From an uncultured Roseburia sp. (lineage in GTDB: Bacteria > Bacillota > Clostridia > Lachnospirales > Lachnospiraceae), in assembly GCA_900542495.1 (NCBI GenBank), contig UQNW01000019.1, positions 9,116 to 73,115 on the forward strand: DNA of 64,000 nucleotides, in the 5' to 3' direction. The position numbers were made by a program, and so were the translations under genes. Positions 1-8,372 of this stretch are shown piece by piece; the first letter of the stretch is position 1; each line of letters opens with the position of its first letter. Under the pieces are notes generated by a model. The model saw only the letters and a list, made by a program, of their open reading frames with translations. It was not told where the DNA came from and did no database searches.

Positions 1-2878
1 AGATTTTGCCTGATCTGGTCAGAATGTCATTCACCTGATCGGTGGTAACGGCATCAAGACCACAACCGAAAGAGTTCAACTGGATCAAATCCAAGTCGTC
101 TCTTGTCTTTACAAAGTTTGCGGCTGCATACAGGCGGGAGTGATACATCCACTGATCCATAACGATGAGAGGACGCTCTGCCTTCTGTAAATGGGAAACA
201 GAATCCTCCGTTAAAACAGCAATTCCATAGGAAGTGATCAGTTCCGGAATACCGTGGTTGATCTCCGGGTCAACATGATATGGGCGTCCGGCAAGCACAA
301 TACCACGTTTTCCTGTTTCTTCCATATATTTTAAGACTTCCTCGCCTTTTTTCTGCATTTCCATGCGAACAACGGCTAATTCTTTCCAGCCTTCGGAAAC
401 TGCATCACGGATTTCCGTTTCTGAAATATGGAAATCAGAAGCACCGAATACTTTGATGAGCTGGGAAGATAAGGTATCTTCACTCGTAAATGCCATAAAC
501 GGATTTAAGAATTTCACCTGACCGGAAGTGATCTCATCCACGTTATTCTTGATATTTTCTGCGTAAGAGGTAACAATCGGGCAGTTGTAATGGTTGTTCG
601 AATCCGGGAATTCATTTCTCTCATATGGAACACAAGGATAGAAAATGAAATCTACATTCTGGTGGATCAGCCAGGTTACATGTCCGTGTGCAAGCTTGGC
701 AGGGTAACACTCGGATTCGGAAGGAATGGAGTCGATACCAAGCTCGTAAATCTTACGTGTGGAAGACGGAGAGAGCACTACCTGAAAACCTAACTTTTTA
801 AAGAAGGTTGCCCAGAAAGGATAGTTCTCGTACATATTTAAAACACGTGGAATACCGACAGTACCACGGGCTGCTTCCTCAGCGGTTAATGGTTCGTAGT
901 CAAAAATACGTTTGTTTTTGTATTCAAAAAGGTTTGGAATGTTTTCTTTGTTCTTCTCTTTTCCAAGACCACGCTCACAACGGTTACCGGTGATGTACTG
1001 ACGGTTGCCGGAGAAACGGTTAATAGTTAAGAGACAGTGGTTCGTACATCCCTGACATCTTGCAAGCTTTGTGTCAAAAGTAAGCTCGTTGATTTCTTCG
1101 ATAGAGAGCATGGAGGTCTGATAACCTTCCTCATGGCGTTCCCTTGCAATCAATGCAGCACCGAACGCACCCATGATACCGGCAATATCCGGACGGATAC
1201 ACTGTACACCGGCAATTTTTTCAAAGCTTCGTAAAACAGCGTCATTGTAGAAAGTTCCACCCTGTACGACAATGTTCTGTCCTAAGTCTTTGGCATCGGA
1301 AAGCTTGATTACTTTATACAATGCATTTTTGATGACAGAATAAGCAAGACCGGCAGAGATATCAGCAACGGAAGCGCCTTCCTTCTGAGCCTGTTTTACT
1401 TTGGAATTCATGAATACGGTACAGCGGGTTCCAAGGTCGATCGGGTTCTTTGCAAAAAGCGCTTCTTTTGCAAAATCCTGTACAGAGAAATTCAGAGATT
1501 TTGCAAATGTCTCGATAAAGGAACCACAGCCCGAAGAACAGGCTTCATTTAACTGAACGCTGTCAACCGTCTGATTTTTGATCTTAATGCACTTCATATC
1601 CTGACCACCGATATCGAGGATACAGTCAACCTTAGGATCGAAGAAAGCAGCAGCATAAAAATGGGCAACAGTTTCAACTTCACCGTCGTCTAATTTTAAA
1701 GCAGCCTTCTGCAAAGCTTCGCCGTATCCGGTGGAGCAGGAGTGTACAATGTGTGCTTTCTCCGGCAGCTTGGAATAAATATCTTTGATCGCGCGGATCG
1801 CAGTAGAGAGCGGACTGCCGTTGTTGTTACTGTAGAAAGAGTACAGCAGGGAACCGTCCTCACCGATCAGTGCAACTTTGGTTGTGGTAGAACCCGCGTC
1901 GATACCGAGATAGCAGTTTCCTTCGTAAGTGGATAAATCGGCTGATTTTACATGGTGTCCGTCATGGCGTGCGCGGAAAGCGTCATATTCTGCCTGATCT
2001 TTGAAAAGTGGATCAAGTCTTGCAACTTCGAATTCCATATGGATATCGGACTGGAGCTTTGTATGTAATTCTTCCAAAGAAGTTACTTTGTCTTCTTTAT
2101 AATTTAACGCAGAACCGATCGCTGCAAAAAGGTGTGAATTTTCCGGTGTGATCGCATGCTCATCATCTAAGTTTAAAGTACGGATAAATGCAGCTTTTAA
2201 CTCCGATAAAAAGTGCAGTGGACCGCCTAAGAAAGCGACGTGTCCGCGGATCGGCTTTCCACATGCAAGACCACTGATCGTCTGGTTGACGACTGCCTGA
2301 AAAATAGAGGCAGATAAGTCTTCTCTTGTGGCACCTTCGTTGATCAGAGGCTGGATATCTGTTTTGGCAAATACACCACATCTGGCAGCAATCGGATAGA
2401 TCGCTTTGTAATTCTTAGCATATTCATTCAGCCCGGTTGCATCTGTCTGGATCAGGGATGCCATTTGGTCGATAAAAGAACCTGTACCGCCGGCACAGAT
2501 ACCATTCATACGCTGTTCAACATTACCGCCCTCAAAATAAATGATCTTCGCATCCTCACCGCCAAGCTCAATGGCAACATCTGTCTGTGGAGCATAGTGC
2601 TGCAGTGCTGTAGATACGGAGATAACCTCCTGAACAAACGGCACGTCTAAATGTTTTGCAAGGGTAAGACCGCCGGAACCGGTGATCATTGGGGCAATTT
2701 TGATATCCCCAAGTTTTTCATAAGCTTTTTCCACTAACATGGAGAGAGTCTCACGGATATTGGCGAAGTGTCTCTCGTAATCGGAGAATAACAGATTGTC
2801 ATTCTCATCCAGCACAGCAACCTTGACTGTGGTGGAACCAATATCAATTCCAAGTTTATGAAGTGTATTGTTACTCAT
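1..2878 (-). CDS. Acyl-CoA dehydratase activase / 2-hydroxyacyl-CoA dehydratase family giant protein (3' end outside window)
   Basis: About 959 residues are visible; the frame stays open to the window edge, so the C-terminus is missing. Two BcrA/BadF/HgdC-type ATPase domains lie in tandem, each with the ASKHA phosphate loop: GIDIGSTTVKVAV near residue 10 and GIDAGSTTTKVAL near residue 322. A cysteine motif CQGCTNHC follows near residue 605, then a region like the dehydratase-associated domain (YPAKLAHGHV, GRPYHVDPEINHG). Family members run to about 1400 residues and are thought to be ATP-driven electron activators related to the HgdC activator of 2-hydroxyglutaryl-CoA dehydratase; the physiological substrate of this fused form is unknown. 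ATG at 2878 is preceded on the minus strand by GGAGGAAAG. It is divergent from the rhomboid-like gene. A TATAAT hexamer sits about 80 bases upstream, but no good -35 is seen. Family assignment is firm, function is inferred. Confidence 0.9.
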   Translation of the reverse strand, partial: MSNNTLHKLGIDIGSTTVKVAVLDENDNLLFSDYERHFANIRETLSMLVEKAYEKLGDIKIAPMITGSGGLTLAKHLDVPFVQEVISVSTALQHYAPQTDVAIELGGEDAKIIYFEGGNVEQRMNGICAGGTGSFIDQMASLIQTDATGLNEYAKNYKAIYPIAARCGVFAKTDIQPLINEGATREDLSASIFQAVVNQTISGLACGKPIRGHVAFLGGPLHFLSELKAAFIRTLNLDDEHAITPENSHLFAAIGSALNYKEDKVTSLEELHTKLQSDIHMEFEVARLDPLFKDQAEYDAFRARHDGHHVKSADLSTYEGNCYLGIDAGSTTTKVALIGEDGSLLYSFYSNNNGSPLSTAIRAIKDIYSKLPEKAHIVHSCSTGYGEALQKAALKLDDGEVETVAHFYAAAFFDPKVDCILDIGGQDMKCIKIKNQTVDSVQLNEACSSGCGSFIETFAKSLNFSVQDFAKEALFAKNPIDLGTRCTVFMNSKVKQAQKEGASVADISAGLAYSVIKNALYKVIKLSDAKDLGQNIVVQGGTFYNDAVLRSFEKIAGVQCIRPDIAGIMGAFGAALIARERHEEGYQTSMLSIEEINELTFDTKLARCQGCTNHCLLTINRFSGNRQYITGNRCERGLGKEKNKENIPNLFEYKNKRIFDYEPLTAEEAARGTVGIPRVLNMYENYPFWATFFKKLGFQVVLSPSSTRKIYELGIDSIPSESECYPAKLAHGHVTWLIHQNVDFIFYPCVPYERNEFPDSNNHYNCPIVTSYAENIKNNVDEITSGQVKFLNPFMAFTSEDTLSSQLIKVFGASDFHISETEIRDAVSEGWKELAVVRMEMQKKGEEVLKYMEETGKRGIVLAGRPYHVDPEINHGIPELITSYGIAVLTEDSVSHLQKAERPLIVMDQWMYHSRLYAAANFVKTRDDLDLIQLNSFGCGLDAVTTDQVNDILTRSGKI

Positions 2879-3069
2879 ATCTTTCCTCCAGAAATAAACT
2901 TTTGTACATCAGATCTATAAATATTATATGTTTACAGATATGTATTTCTTCTTATTATAATATATGGTCGAAAAACCAAGCACTGTACATTATACGACAG
3001 GAAAATGCAAAAAACAATGTCAAAATACTCTGAAAAATCTAAACTTTTTATGAAGAAATTTAGCGTCGA

Positions 3070-3098
3070 TTGACAAAGGTTTGACACACAGATATACT
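3070..3098 (+). promoter_or_regulatory. Sigma-A type promoter for the rhomboid-like gene
   Basis: TTGACA (3070-3075), a 17-base spacer and TATACT (3093-3098). It matches the housekeeping consensus closely and lies about 65 bases upstream of the start at 3162. The rest of the 283-base divergent gap is AT-rich with nothing else I recognise. Confidence 0.75.
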
Positions 3099-3161
3099 TT
3101 AGCTAGATTGTTTCGAAATAGCAGAGACAATAAAAAGAGTATTTGAAAAAGGAGCAGCAAC

Positions 3162-4076
3162 ATGAACTGGTTAAATAAATTAGAACGTAAATTTGGAAGA
3201 TATGCGATCCCGAATCTGATCGTATATCTGATCGGAGCATATTCCGTTGGATTTGTATTGAACATGGTGGCACCGAAAATATTAGGATTCTTGAATTTCC
3301 AGCCTTATTACATTTTACATGGACAGATCTGGAGACTTATCACATGGATTTTGATGCCGACAGACAGCAATATCATTTTTCTGCTGATCATGATGATGTT
3401 TTATTATCAGTTGGGAATGGCTTTGGAGCGGGCGTGGGGAACGTTCCGGTTTAACGCCTACATTATCGGCGGAATACTTCTGACCGAGGTGGGAAGCCTT
3501 TTGGCATACGGTCTGATCTATCTGTTTATGGGTGGCAATTTTGCATATACGGCGAGCACGATGATGGGACAGATGATCAGTACTTCCTATATTAATATGT
3601 CGATATTCCTTGCGTTTGCAACGTTATATCCGGATATGCAGGTGTTACTTTACTTTATCATTCCGATAAAAATGAAATGGATGGCGGCTGTTTACGTTGT
3701 CATTATGGTATTCAGTGTCTGGGACAGCTATCACACGATTTATGCCTACACCCAGTCCACTGCCACGGCATTGTGGTATGCGGGAATTATGCTGTTATGC
3801 ATTGTGATGTCACTGTTAAATTATCTCATTTTCTTCCTTTCCACGAGGAATCTGAGCCGATATACCCCACATGAGGTGCATCGCAGGCAGCAGTTTAAGG
3901 CACAGATGAGAGAGCCGAGACCGGGTTCTGGTATCGCAAAACACAAATGTGCGGTCTGCGGACGCACAGAGTTGGATGATCCGAACTTACAGTTCCGTTT
4001 CTGTTCGAAATGTGAAGGAAATTATGAATATTGCCAGGATCACCTGTTTACCCACCAGCACATCAGAAGAGTATAA
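3162..4076 (+). CDS. Rhomboid-like polytopic membrane protein with C-terminal zinc-binding module
   Basis: 304 residues. About six hydrophobic segments occupy residues 15-225. A rhomboid-type L1 signature GQIWRLITW lies near residue 57, and the later IPIKMKWMA segment is also typical of rhomboids. The canonical catalytic GxSG serine and the later histidine are not evident: the equivalent stretches read INMSIFLAF and LWYAGIM, which suggests a non-proteolytic member, in the manner of derlins or iRhoms. The last 45 residues are soluble and carry CAVC, CSKC, CQDH and HQH, consistent with binding one or two zinc ions. ATG at 3162 has AAAGGAG nine bases upstream. It is a single-gene unit between its own promoter and terminator. 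Fold assignment is by motif only; function is unknown. Confidence 0.75.
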   Translation: MNWLNKLERKFGRYAIPNLIVYLIGAYSVGFVLNMVAPKILGFLNFQPYYILHGQIWRLITWILMPTDSNIIFLLIMMMFYYQLGMALERAWGTFRFNAYIIGGILLTEVGSLLAYGLIYLFMGGNFAYTASTMMGQMISTSYINMSIFLAFATLYPDMQVLLYFIIPIKMKWMAAVYVVIMVFSVWDSYHTIYAYTQSTATALWYAGIMLLCIVMSLLNYLIFFLSTRNLSRYTPHEVHRRQQFKAQMREPRPGSGIAKHKCAVCGRTELDDPNLQFRFCSKCEGNYEYCQDHLFTHQHIRRV

Positions 4077-4082
4077 GAAAGA

Positions 4083-4128
4083 ATACAGTCTTTTTCCGGA
4101 CAGAAGGAGAAAGGCTGTATTTTTTATT
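4083..4128 (+). terminator. Intrinsic terminator of the rhomboid-like gene
   Basis: ATACAGTCTTT pairs with AAAGGCTGTAT (one G-T pair) and is followed directly by TTTTTTATT. It starts seven bases after the stop codon. Confidence 0.85.
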
Positions 4129-4220
4129 AGTCTGAAATATATCGTGTATTAGTCAGCCTTATCAATGATAAATTTTTTGCCCAAATTGACATTTTTTCAG
4201 AAATTACCATGTGAATCATA

Positions 4221-4249
4221 TTGACGATAAAAAATTGCTATGCTAAATT
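4221..4249 (+). promoter_or_regulatory. Promoter of the nucleoside-type ABC operon
   Basis: TTGACG (4221-4226), a 17-base spacer and TAAATT (4244-4249) with an upstream TG (extended -10). It gives a leader of roughly 100 bases before the lipoprotein gene. Confidence 0.6.
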
Positions 4250-4272
4250 GACTTTTGTATTTTTAAATAAGT

Positions 4273-4348
4273 TTTTCCTACGGAAAACAAGGAGGCTAAA
4301 TCCTCTCCTCACCAAAGGGTTCGGATTTTGCTTCGCAAAACAAGGAGG
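4273..4348 (+). promoter_or_regulatory. Tandem hairpin plus Shine-Dalgarno modules in the leader
   Basis: Two copies of the same design occur in the 5' leader. The first is TTTTCC-TAC-GGAAAA (4273-4287) followed by CAAGGAGG. The second is TTTTGC-TTC-GCAAAA (4326-4340) followed by CAAGGAGG, then ATTAT and the ATG at 4354. Only the second SD serves a long ORF. A third copy precedes glnS at 9534. A tiny hairpin immediately 5' of the SD could keep the SD open or stabilise the mRNA end; this is inference. Confidence 0.6.
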
Positions 4349-4353
4349 ATTAT

Positions 4354-5610
4354 ATGAAAAAGGCATTAAGTGTTTTATTGGCAATGGGAATGACTGTCAG
4401 CATGGTGGCAGGATGTGGAGACACAGCAGACAACGGAAGCGCAGCAGATAACTCTGCAGCATCTACAGAAAGCGGTTCTAGTGCAGGTACACAGACAGCA
4501 GCTTCTGCAGCAGACATCAAAGTTGGTGTTATTTATATCGGTGATGAGAACGAAGGATATACAGCAGCTCATATGGCTGGTATTGATGAGATGGCTGCAA
4601 ACCTTGGCTTATCTGATGACCAGATCATTGAGAAAACAACAATCCCGGAGGACGAGTCCTGCTATGATGCAGCAGTAGACCTTGCAGATCAGGGATGTAA
4701 CATTATTTTTGCAACAAGTTTCGGACATGAGACTTACATTTTACAGGCAGCAGCAGAGTATCCGGATATTCAGTTCTGTCATGCAACAGGATATCAGGCA
4801 GCAGGTTCCGGACTTTCTAATATGCACAACTACTTCGATGCTATTTACGAAGCACGTTATGTATCCGGTGTTGTTGCAGGTATGAAATTAAATGAGATGA
4901 TCGAGAATGGAGATATCACAGCAGACCAGGCAAAAATCGGTTATGTTGGTGCATTCCCATACGCAGAGGTTATTTCAGGATTTACTTCTTTCTATTTAGG
5001 AGCAAAGAGTGTATGTGAATCCGCAACAATGGAAGTTCAGTATACAAACAGCTGGGCTGATATGTCAGCAGAGGCAGAGGTTGCCAACCAGTTGATCGCA
5101 GATAACTGTGTACTGATCAGCCAGCATGCAGATACAACAGGTGCTCCAACAGCCTGTGAGACAGCAGGAGTTCCTTGTGTAGGTTACAACGTAGATATGA
5201 CATCTGTAGCTCCGGATGCAGCATTGACTTCTCCAACAAATAACTGGGGTGTATATTATACATATGCTGTACAGTGTGTATTAGACGGAAAAGCAATTGA
5301 TACAGACTGGTGCAAAGGATTCTCTGAGGATGCAGTCAGAATCACACCAGTGAATGAAGCTGTTGCAGCAGAAGGAACAGATGCAAAAGTAGAAGAAGTT
5401 GAAGCAGCATTAAAAGATGGTTCCCTTCATGTATTTGATACAACAACCTTTACTGTAAACGGATCTTCTTTAGAAGACCTGATCGCAGAGGGGGGAGATT
5501 ATGCAAAATATGCTGATTACGTTTCTGATGGTTACTATCATGAATCTGAATTAGCATCTGCACCGTCCTTTGATATTATCATTGATGGTATTACTTCTCA
5601 GGCAAACTAG
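4354..5610 (+). CDS. BMP-family (Med/PnrA-like) ABC transporter substrate-binding lipoprotein
   Basis: 418 residues. The signal peptide has a lipobox VAGC (Cys21) followed by a Ser/Ala/Thr-rich linker to about residue 52, so the mature protein is expected to be lipid-anchored outside the cell. The mature domain begins IKVGVIYIGDENEGYT and contains ATSFGHE, which are typical of the basic membrane protein family that binds purine nucleosides (B. subtilis NupN, Treponema PnrA). ATG at 4354 is set by an AAGGAGG at 4342. It heads an operon with an ATPase and two permeases that match the nupNOPQ layout. The specificity is inferred from the family. No purine riboswitch core is visible in the leader. 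Confidence 0.9.
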   Translation: MKKALSVLLAMGMTVSMVAGCGDTADNGSAADNSAASTESGSSAGTQTAASAADIKVGVIYIGDENEGYTAAHMAGIDEMAANLGLSDDQIIEKTTIPEDESCYDAAVDLADQGCNIIFATSFGHETYILQAAAEYPDIQFCHATGYQAAGSGLSNMHNYFDAIYEARYVSGVVAGMKLNEMIENGDITADQAKIGYVGAFPYAEVISGFTSFYLGAKSVCESATMEVQYTNSWADMSAEAEVANQLIADNCVLISQHADTTGAPTACETAGVPCVGYNVDMTSVAPDAALTSPTNNWGVYYTYAVQCVLDGKAIDTDWCKGFSEDAVRITPVNEAVAAEGTDAKVEEVEAALKDGSLHVFDTTTFTVNGSSLEDLIAEGGDYAKYADYVSDGYYHESELASAPSFDIIIDGITSQAN

Positions 5611-5624
5611 TCTGAAAACAAGCC

Positions 5625-5654
5625 GGCAAAGTGCAGATATGTCTGCACTTTGCC
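5625..5654 (+). promoter_or_regulatory. Strong intercistronic hairpin after the substrate-binding protein gene
   Basis: A perfect 13-bp stem (GGCAAAGTGCAGA / TCTGCACTTTGCC) with a TATG loop begins 14 bases after the stop codon. No T-run follows, so it is more likely an mRNA 3'-end stabiliser or partial barrier than a full terminator. Such an element would allow more lipoprotein than ATPase or permease to be made. Confidence 0.7.
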
Positions 5655-5684
5655 ATAACAGGAATATTGGAAGAAAAAGCAGGG

Positions 5685-5715
5685 AATCCTTTCATAATTA
5701 TTTTGAAAGGATTTT
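5685..5715 (+). terminator. Weak hairpin upstream of the ATPase gene
   Basis: AATCCTTTCA pairs with TGAAAGGATT across a 9-base AT loop, followed by TT then CG. The T-run is short, so any termination would be partial. It lies just ahead of the AGGAGG that serves the GTG start at 5740. Confidence 0.35.
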
Positions 5716-5739
5716 CGTATTCATTTAGGAGGATTATTT

Positions 5740-7272
5740 GTGGAAACAGGAAACGCTATTGAGCTGAAAGGTGTAACAAAACGTTTCGGTGACGTTATTG
5801 CGAACGATAACGTGAATCTGACCGTCAGGAAAGGTGAAATTCTTTCAATTTTAGGAGAGAATGGTAGTGGAAAGACTACGTTGATGAACATGCTTTCCGG
5901 AATTTACTTCCCAGACGAAGGAGAAATTTATGTGGATGGAAAAGAAGTGACCATTCGCTCCCCAAAAGATTCCTTCGCACTCGGAATTGGAATGATTCAT
6001 CAGCATTTCAAGCTGATCAATATTTTGACAGCCGCCGAGAATATTATTTTGGGTCTGCCTGGAAAAGAAAAACTGAATATGAAACAGGTGGAAAAAGAGA
6101 TCAGGGAACTGACAGAACAGTATGGGTTTGAACTTAATCCGTCCCAGAAAATCTATGATATGTCCGTATCCCAGAAACAGACGGTAGAGATCGTAAAAGT
6201 GCTTTACCGTGGTGCAGATATTCTGATCTTAGATGAGCCGACGGCAGTGTTGACACCGCAGGAGACAGAAAAACTGTTTGCAGTTCTCCGCAACATGAGA
6301 AAAGCCGGAAAATCTATTATTATCATCACACATAAATTAAATGAAGTATTGGAACTTTCAGACCGTGTGGCAGTCCTTCGAAAAGGAAAATACATTGATA
6401 CCGTTGAGACTGCAAAAGCAACGGTGGAATCCCTTACCGAGATGATGGTTGGTGAAAAAGTAAAACTTGACATCAATCGTACAGAGCCTGTAGGAGCAGA
6501 AAAACGTATTGAGATGCGTGGAATCACCTGCAGGAACAAAGAGGGACTGAAAGTTTTGACAGAGGCTTCCTTCACAGCTTATAGTGGAGAGATTCTTGGT
6601 GTTGCAGGAATTTCCGGAAGCGGACAGAAAGAGTTATTAGAATCGGTTGCAGGACTCCAGCCGATCGAGAGTGGGGAAATCCTTTATTATTCCCCGGAAG
6701 AATCAACGGAAAAGATTTCAGAGATGAAAGCAGAAGATATTAAAAATCTCGGAATCACTCTGTCATTCGTACCGGAAGACCGTCTGGGAATGGGACTGGT
6801 AGGTTCAATGGATCTGACAGACAACATGATGATCCGAAGTTATAAGGAAGGAAGACATTTCTTTGCAGACCGAAAATCTCCGAAAAAACTTGCAGAAGAT
6901 ATCGTGGAAAAATTAGATGTCGTGACACCTGGCGTGGATACCCCGGTCAGCAGACTTTCTGGTGGTAATGTGCAGAAAATTCTGGTAGGACGTGAGATCG
7001 CAAGCAATCCAACCGTATTAATGGTTGCTTATCCGGTCAGAGGACTGGATATCAATTCCTCCTACACGATTTACAATCTGTTGAATGACCAGAAGAAAAA
7101 AGGAGTTGCAGTCATCTGTGTAGGTGAGGATCTGGATGTCCTGCTGGAGCTTTGTGATAAGATTCTTGTATTGAACAGTGGAAAAGTTGCAGGTATTGTG
7201 GATGCACGTACTACAACAAAGGAAAAATTAGGACTGATGATGACCGGATTGACGGAGGATAAGAATGAGTAA
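5740..7272 (+). CDS. Nucleoside-type ABC transporter ATP-binding protein (double ATPase)
   Basis: 510 residues with two ABC domains in one chain. The first has Walker A GENGSGKTT near residue 40, a signature-like SVSQKQTVEI and Walker B ILILDEPTAVLT. The second has the looser GISGSGQKE near residue 290, signature LSGGNVQK and Walker B-like VLMVAYPVRGLD, in which the usual D-E pair is changed, as is common in the sugar/nucleoside (RbsA, NupO) class. The start is GTG at 5740, with AGGAGG eight bases upstream. Its last 8 bases overlap the next permease gene, implying translational coupling. It energises the two permeases that follow. Confidence 0.92.
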   Translation: METGNAIELKGVTKRFGDVIANDNVNLTVRKGEILSILGENGSGKTTLMNMLSGIYFPDEGEIYVDGKEVTIRSPKDSFALGIGMIHQHFKLINILTAAENIILGLPGKEKLNMKQVEKEIRELTEQYGFELNPSQKIYDMSVSQKQTVEIVKVLYRGADILILDEPTAVLTPQETEKLFAVLRNMRKAGKSIIIITHKLNEVLELSDRVAVLRKGKYIDTVETAKATVESLTEMMVGEKVKLDINRTEPVGAEKRIEMRGITCRNKEGLKVLTEASFTAYSGEILGVAGISGSGQKELLESVAGLQPIESGEILYYSPEESTEKISEMKAEDIKNLGITLSFVPEDRLGMGLVGSMDLTDNMMIRSYKEGRHFFADRKSPKKLAEDIVEKLDVVTPGVDTPVSRLSGGNVQKILVGREIASNPTVLMVAYPVRGLDINSSYTIYNLLNDQKKKGVAVICVGEDLDVLLELCDKILVLNSGKVAGIVDARTTTKEKLGLMMTGLTEDKNE

Positions 7273-8371
7273 GGAAAACGTGATTTCGAAGAAAGAACCT
7301 TTTGCACGTATGGTAAAAAGAGACCATATCAGTGCAGGTAAAGCATGGGCAATCCGCCTGATCGCAGTGGCCTTGTCGCTTGTAGTTGCAGCACTTGTCA
7401 TTGTGGCGATCACAAAACAGAATCCAATCGAAGTTTATCTTGGAATCATTGATGGAGCGGTTGGAAGTAACCGTAGAATCTGGGTAACGATCCGCGAGAT
7501 GATGGTACTTTTATGTATTGCCATAGGACTTACCCCGGCATTTAAAATGAAATTCTGGAACATCGGAGCCGAGGGACAGATTTTAATGGGCGGTACAGCA
7601 ACCGCAGCCATGATGATCTATTTTGGTGACAAAATGCCAAACTGGCTGTTACTGATCGTGATTTTTGTTGTCAGTGGACTGGCTGGACTGATCTGGGGCG
7701 TGATCCCGGCTATTTTTAAAGCATACTTTAATACAAATGAGACATTATTCACATTGATGTTAAACTACGTGGCAATGCAGATCGTAACCTTCTGCATCGT
7801 TTTCTGGGAAAATCCTTCCGGTTCCAACACCGTCGGTATTATCAATGCCGCAACAAGAAAGGGCTGGTTCCCGACAATTTTCGGCAATGCATATACGTTG
7901 AATGTGATCATTGTTCTGGCAATCACATTGCTTGTCTATATTTATATGAAATATTCCAAACAGGGATATGAGATCTCTGTTGTGGGAGAGAGCCAGAACA
8001 CGGCAAGATATGCCGGAATCAACGTAAAGAAAGTGATTATCCGTACCATGATGATCTCCGGTGCGATCTGCGGTATCGCAGGCGCTGTCATTGTGAGCGG
8101 TGCGAGCCATACGATTTCGACCAGCACAGCAGGCGGACGTGGATTTACGGCGATCATTGTAGCGTGGATGTCAAAATTCAATCCACTTGCCATGATCTTA
8201 GTTTCCGGTTTCCTTGTATTCATGCAGCAGGGATCGATCCAGATCGCATCCCAGTATGGATTAAATGAAAATGCATCGGATATTATCACAGGTATTTTGT
8301 TATTCTTCCTGATCGGATGTGAATTCTTTATTAACTACAAATTAGAGTTCCGCAAGAAAGGAGACAAATAA
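7265..8371 (+). CDS. Nucleoside-type ABC transporter permease 1 (NupP/BmpC-like)
   Basis: 368 residues, mostly hydrophobic, with about eight to ten membrane segments and a cytoplasmic N-terminus of about 30 residues. MKFWNIGAEGQILMGG near residue 95 and the loop EISVVGESQNTARYAGIN near residue 235 are characteristic of the RbsC-like branch of nucleoside/BMP permeases; the latter is the probable contact with the ATPase. The start overlaps the ATPase stop by 8 bases. The second permease follows after a single base. The pair is expected to form a heterodimeric channel. Confidence 0.92.
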   Translation: MSKENVISKKEPFARMVKRDHISAGKAWAIRLIAVALSLVVAALVIVAITKQNPIEVYLGIIDGAVGSNRRIWVTIREMMVLLCIAIGLTPAFKMKFWNIGAEGQILMGGTATAAMMIYFGDKMPNWLLLIVIFVVSGLAGLIWGVIPAIFKAYFNTNETLFTLMLNYVAMQIVTFCIVFWENPSGSNTVGIINAATRKGWFPTIFGNAYTLNVIIVLAITLLVYIYMKYSKQGYEISVVGESQNTARYAGINVKKVIIRTMMISGAICGIAGAVIVSGASHTISTSTAGGRGFTAIIVAWMSKFNPLAMILVSGFLVFMQQGSIQIASQYGLNENASDIITGILLFFLIGCEFFINYKLEFRKKGDK

Positions 8372-8372
8372 A

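Noticed and set aside
4250..4353. Purine riboswitch in the nucleoside transporter leader
   Set aside because: None of the conserved purine-aptamer core sequences are present, and the leader is too short for the three-way junction plus a platform.
5685..5715. Full terminator splitting the ABC operon
   Set aside because: The T-run is too short and the genes downstream have no evident promoter, so read-through is needed.
7760..8289. Minus-strand ORFs over the permease genes
   Set aside because: Antisense shadows of membrane-protein codons with no SD or family similarity.
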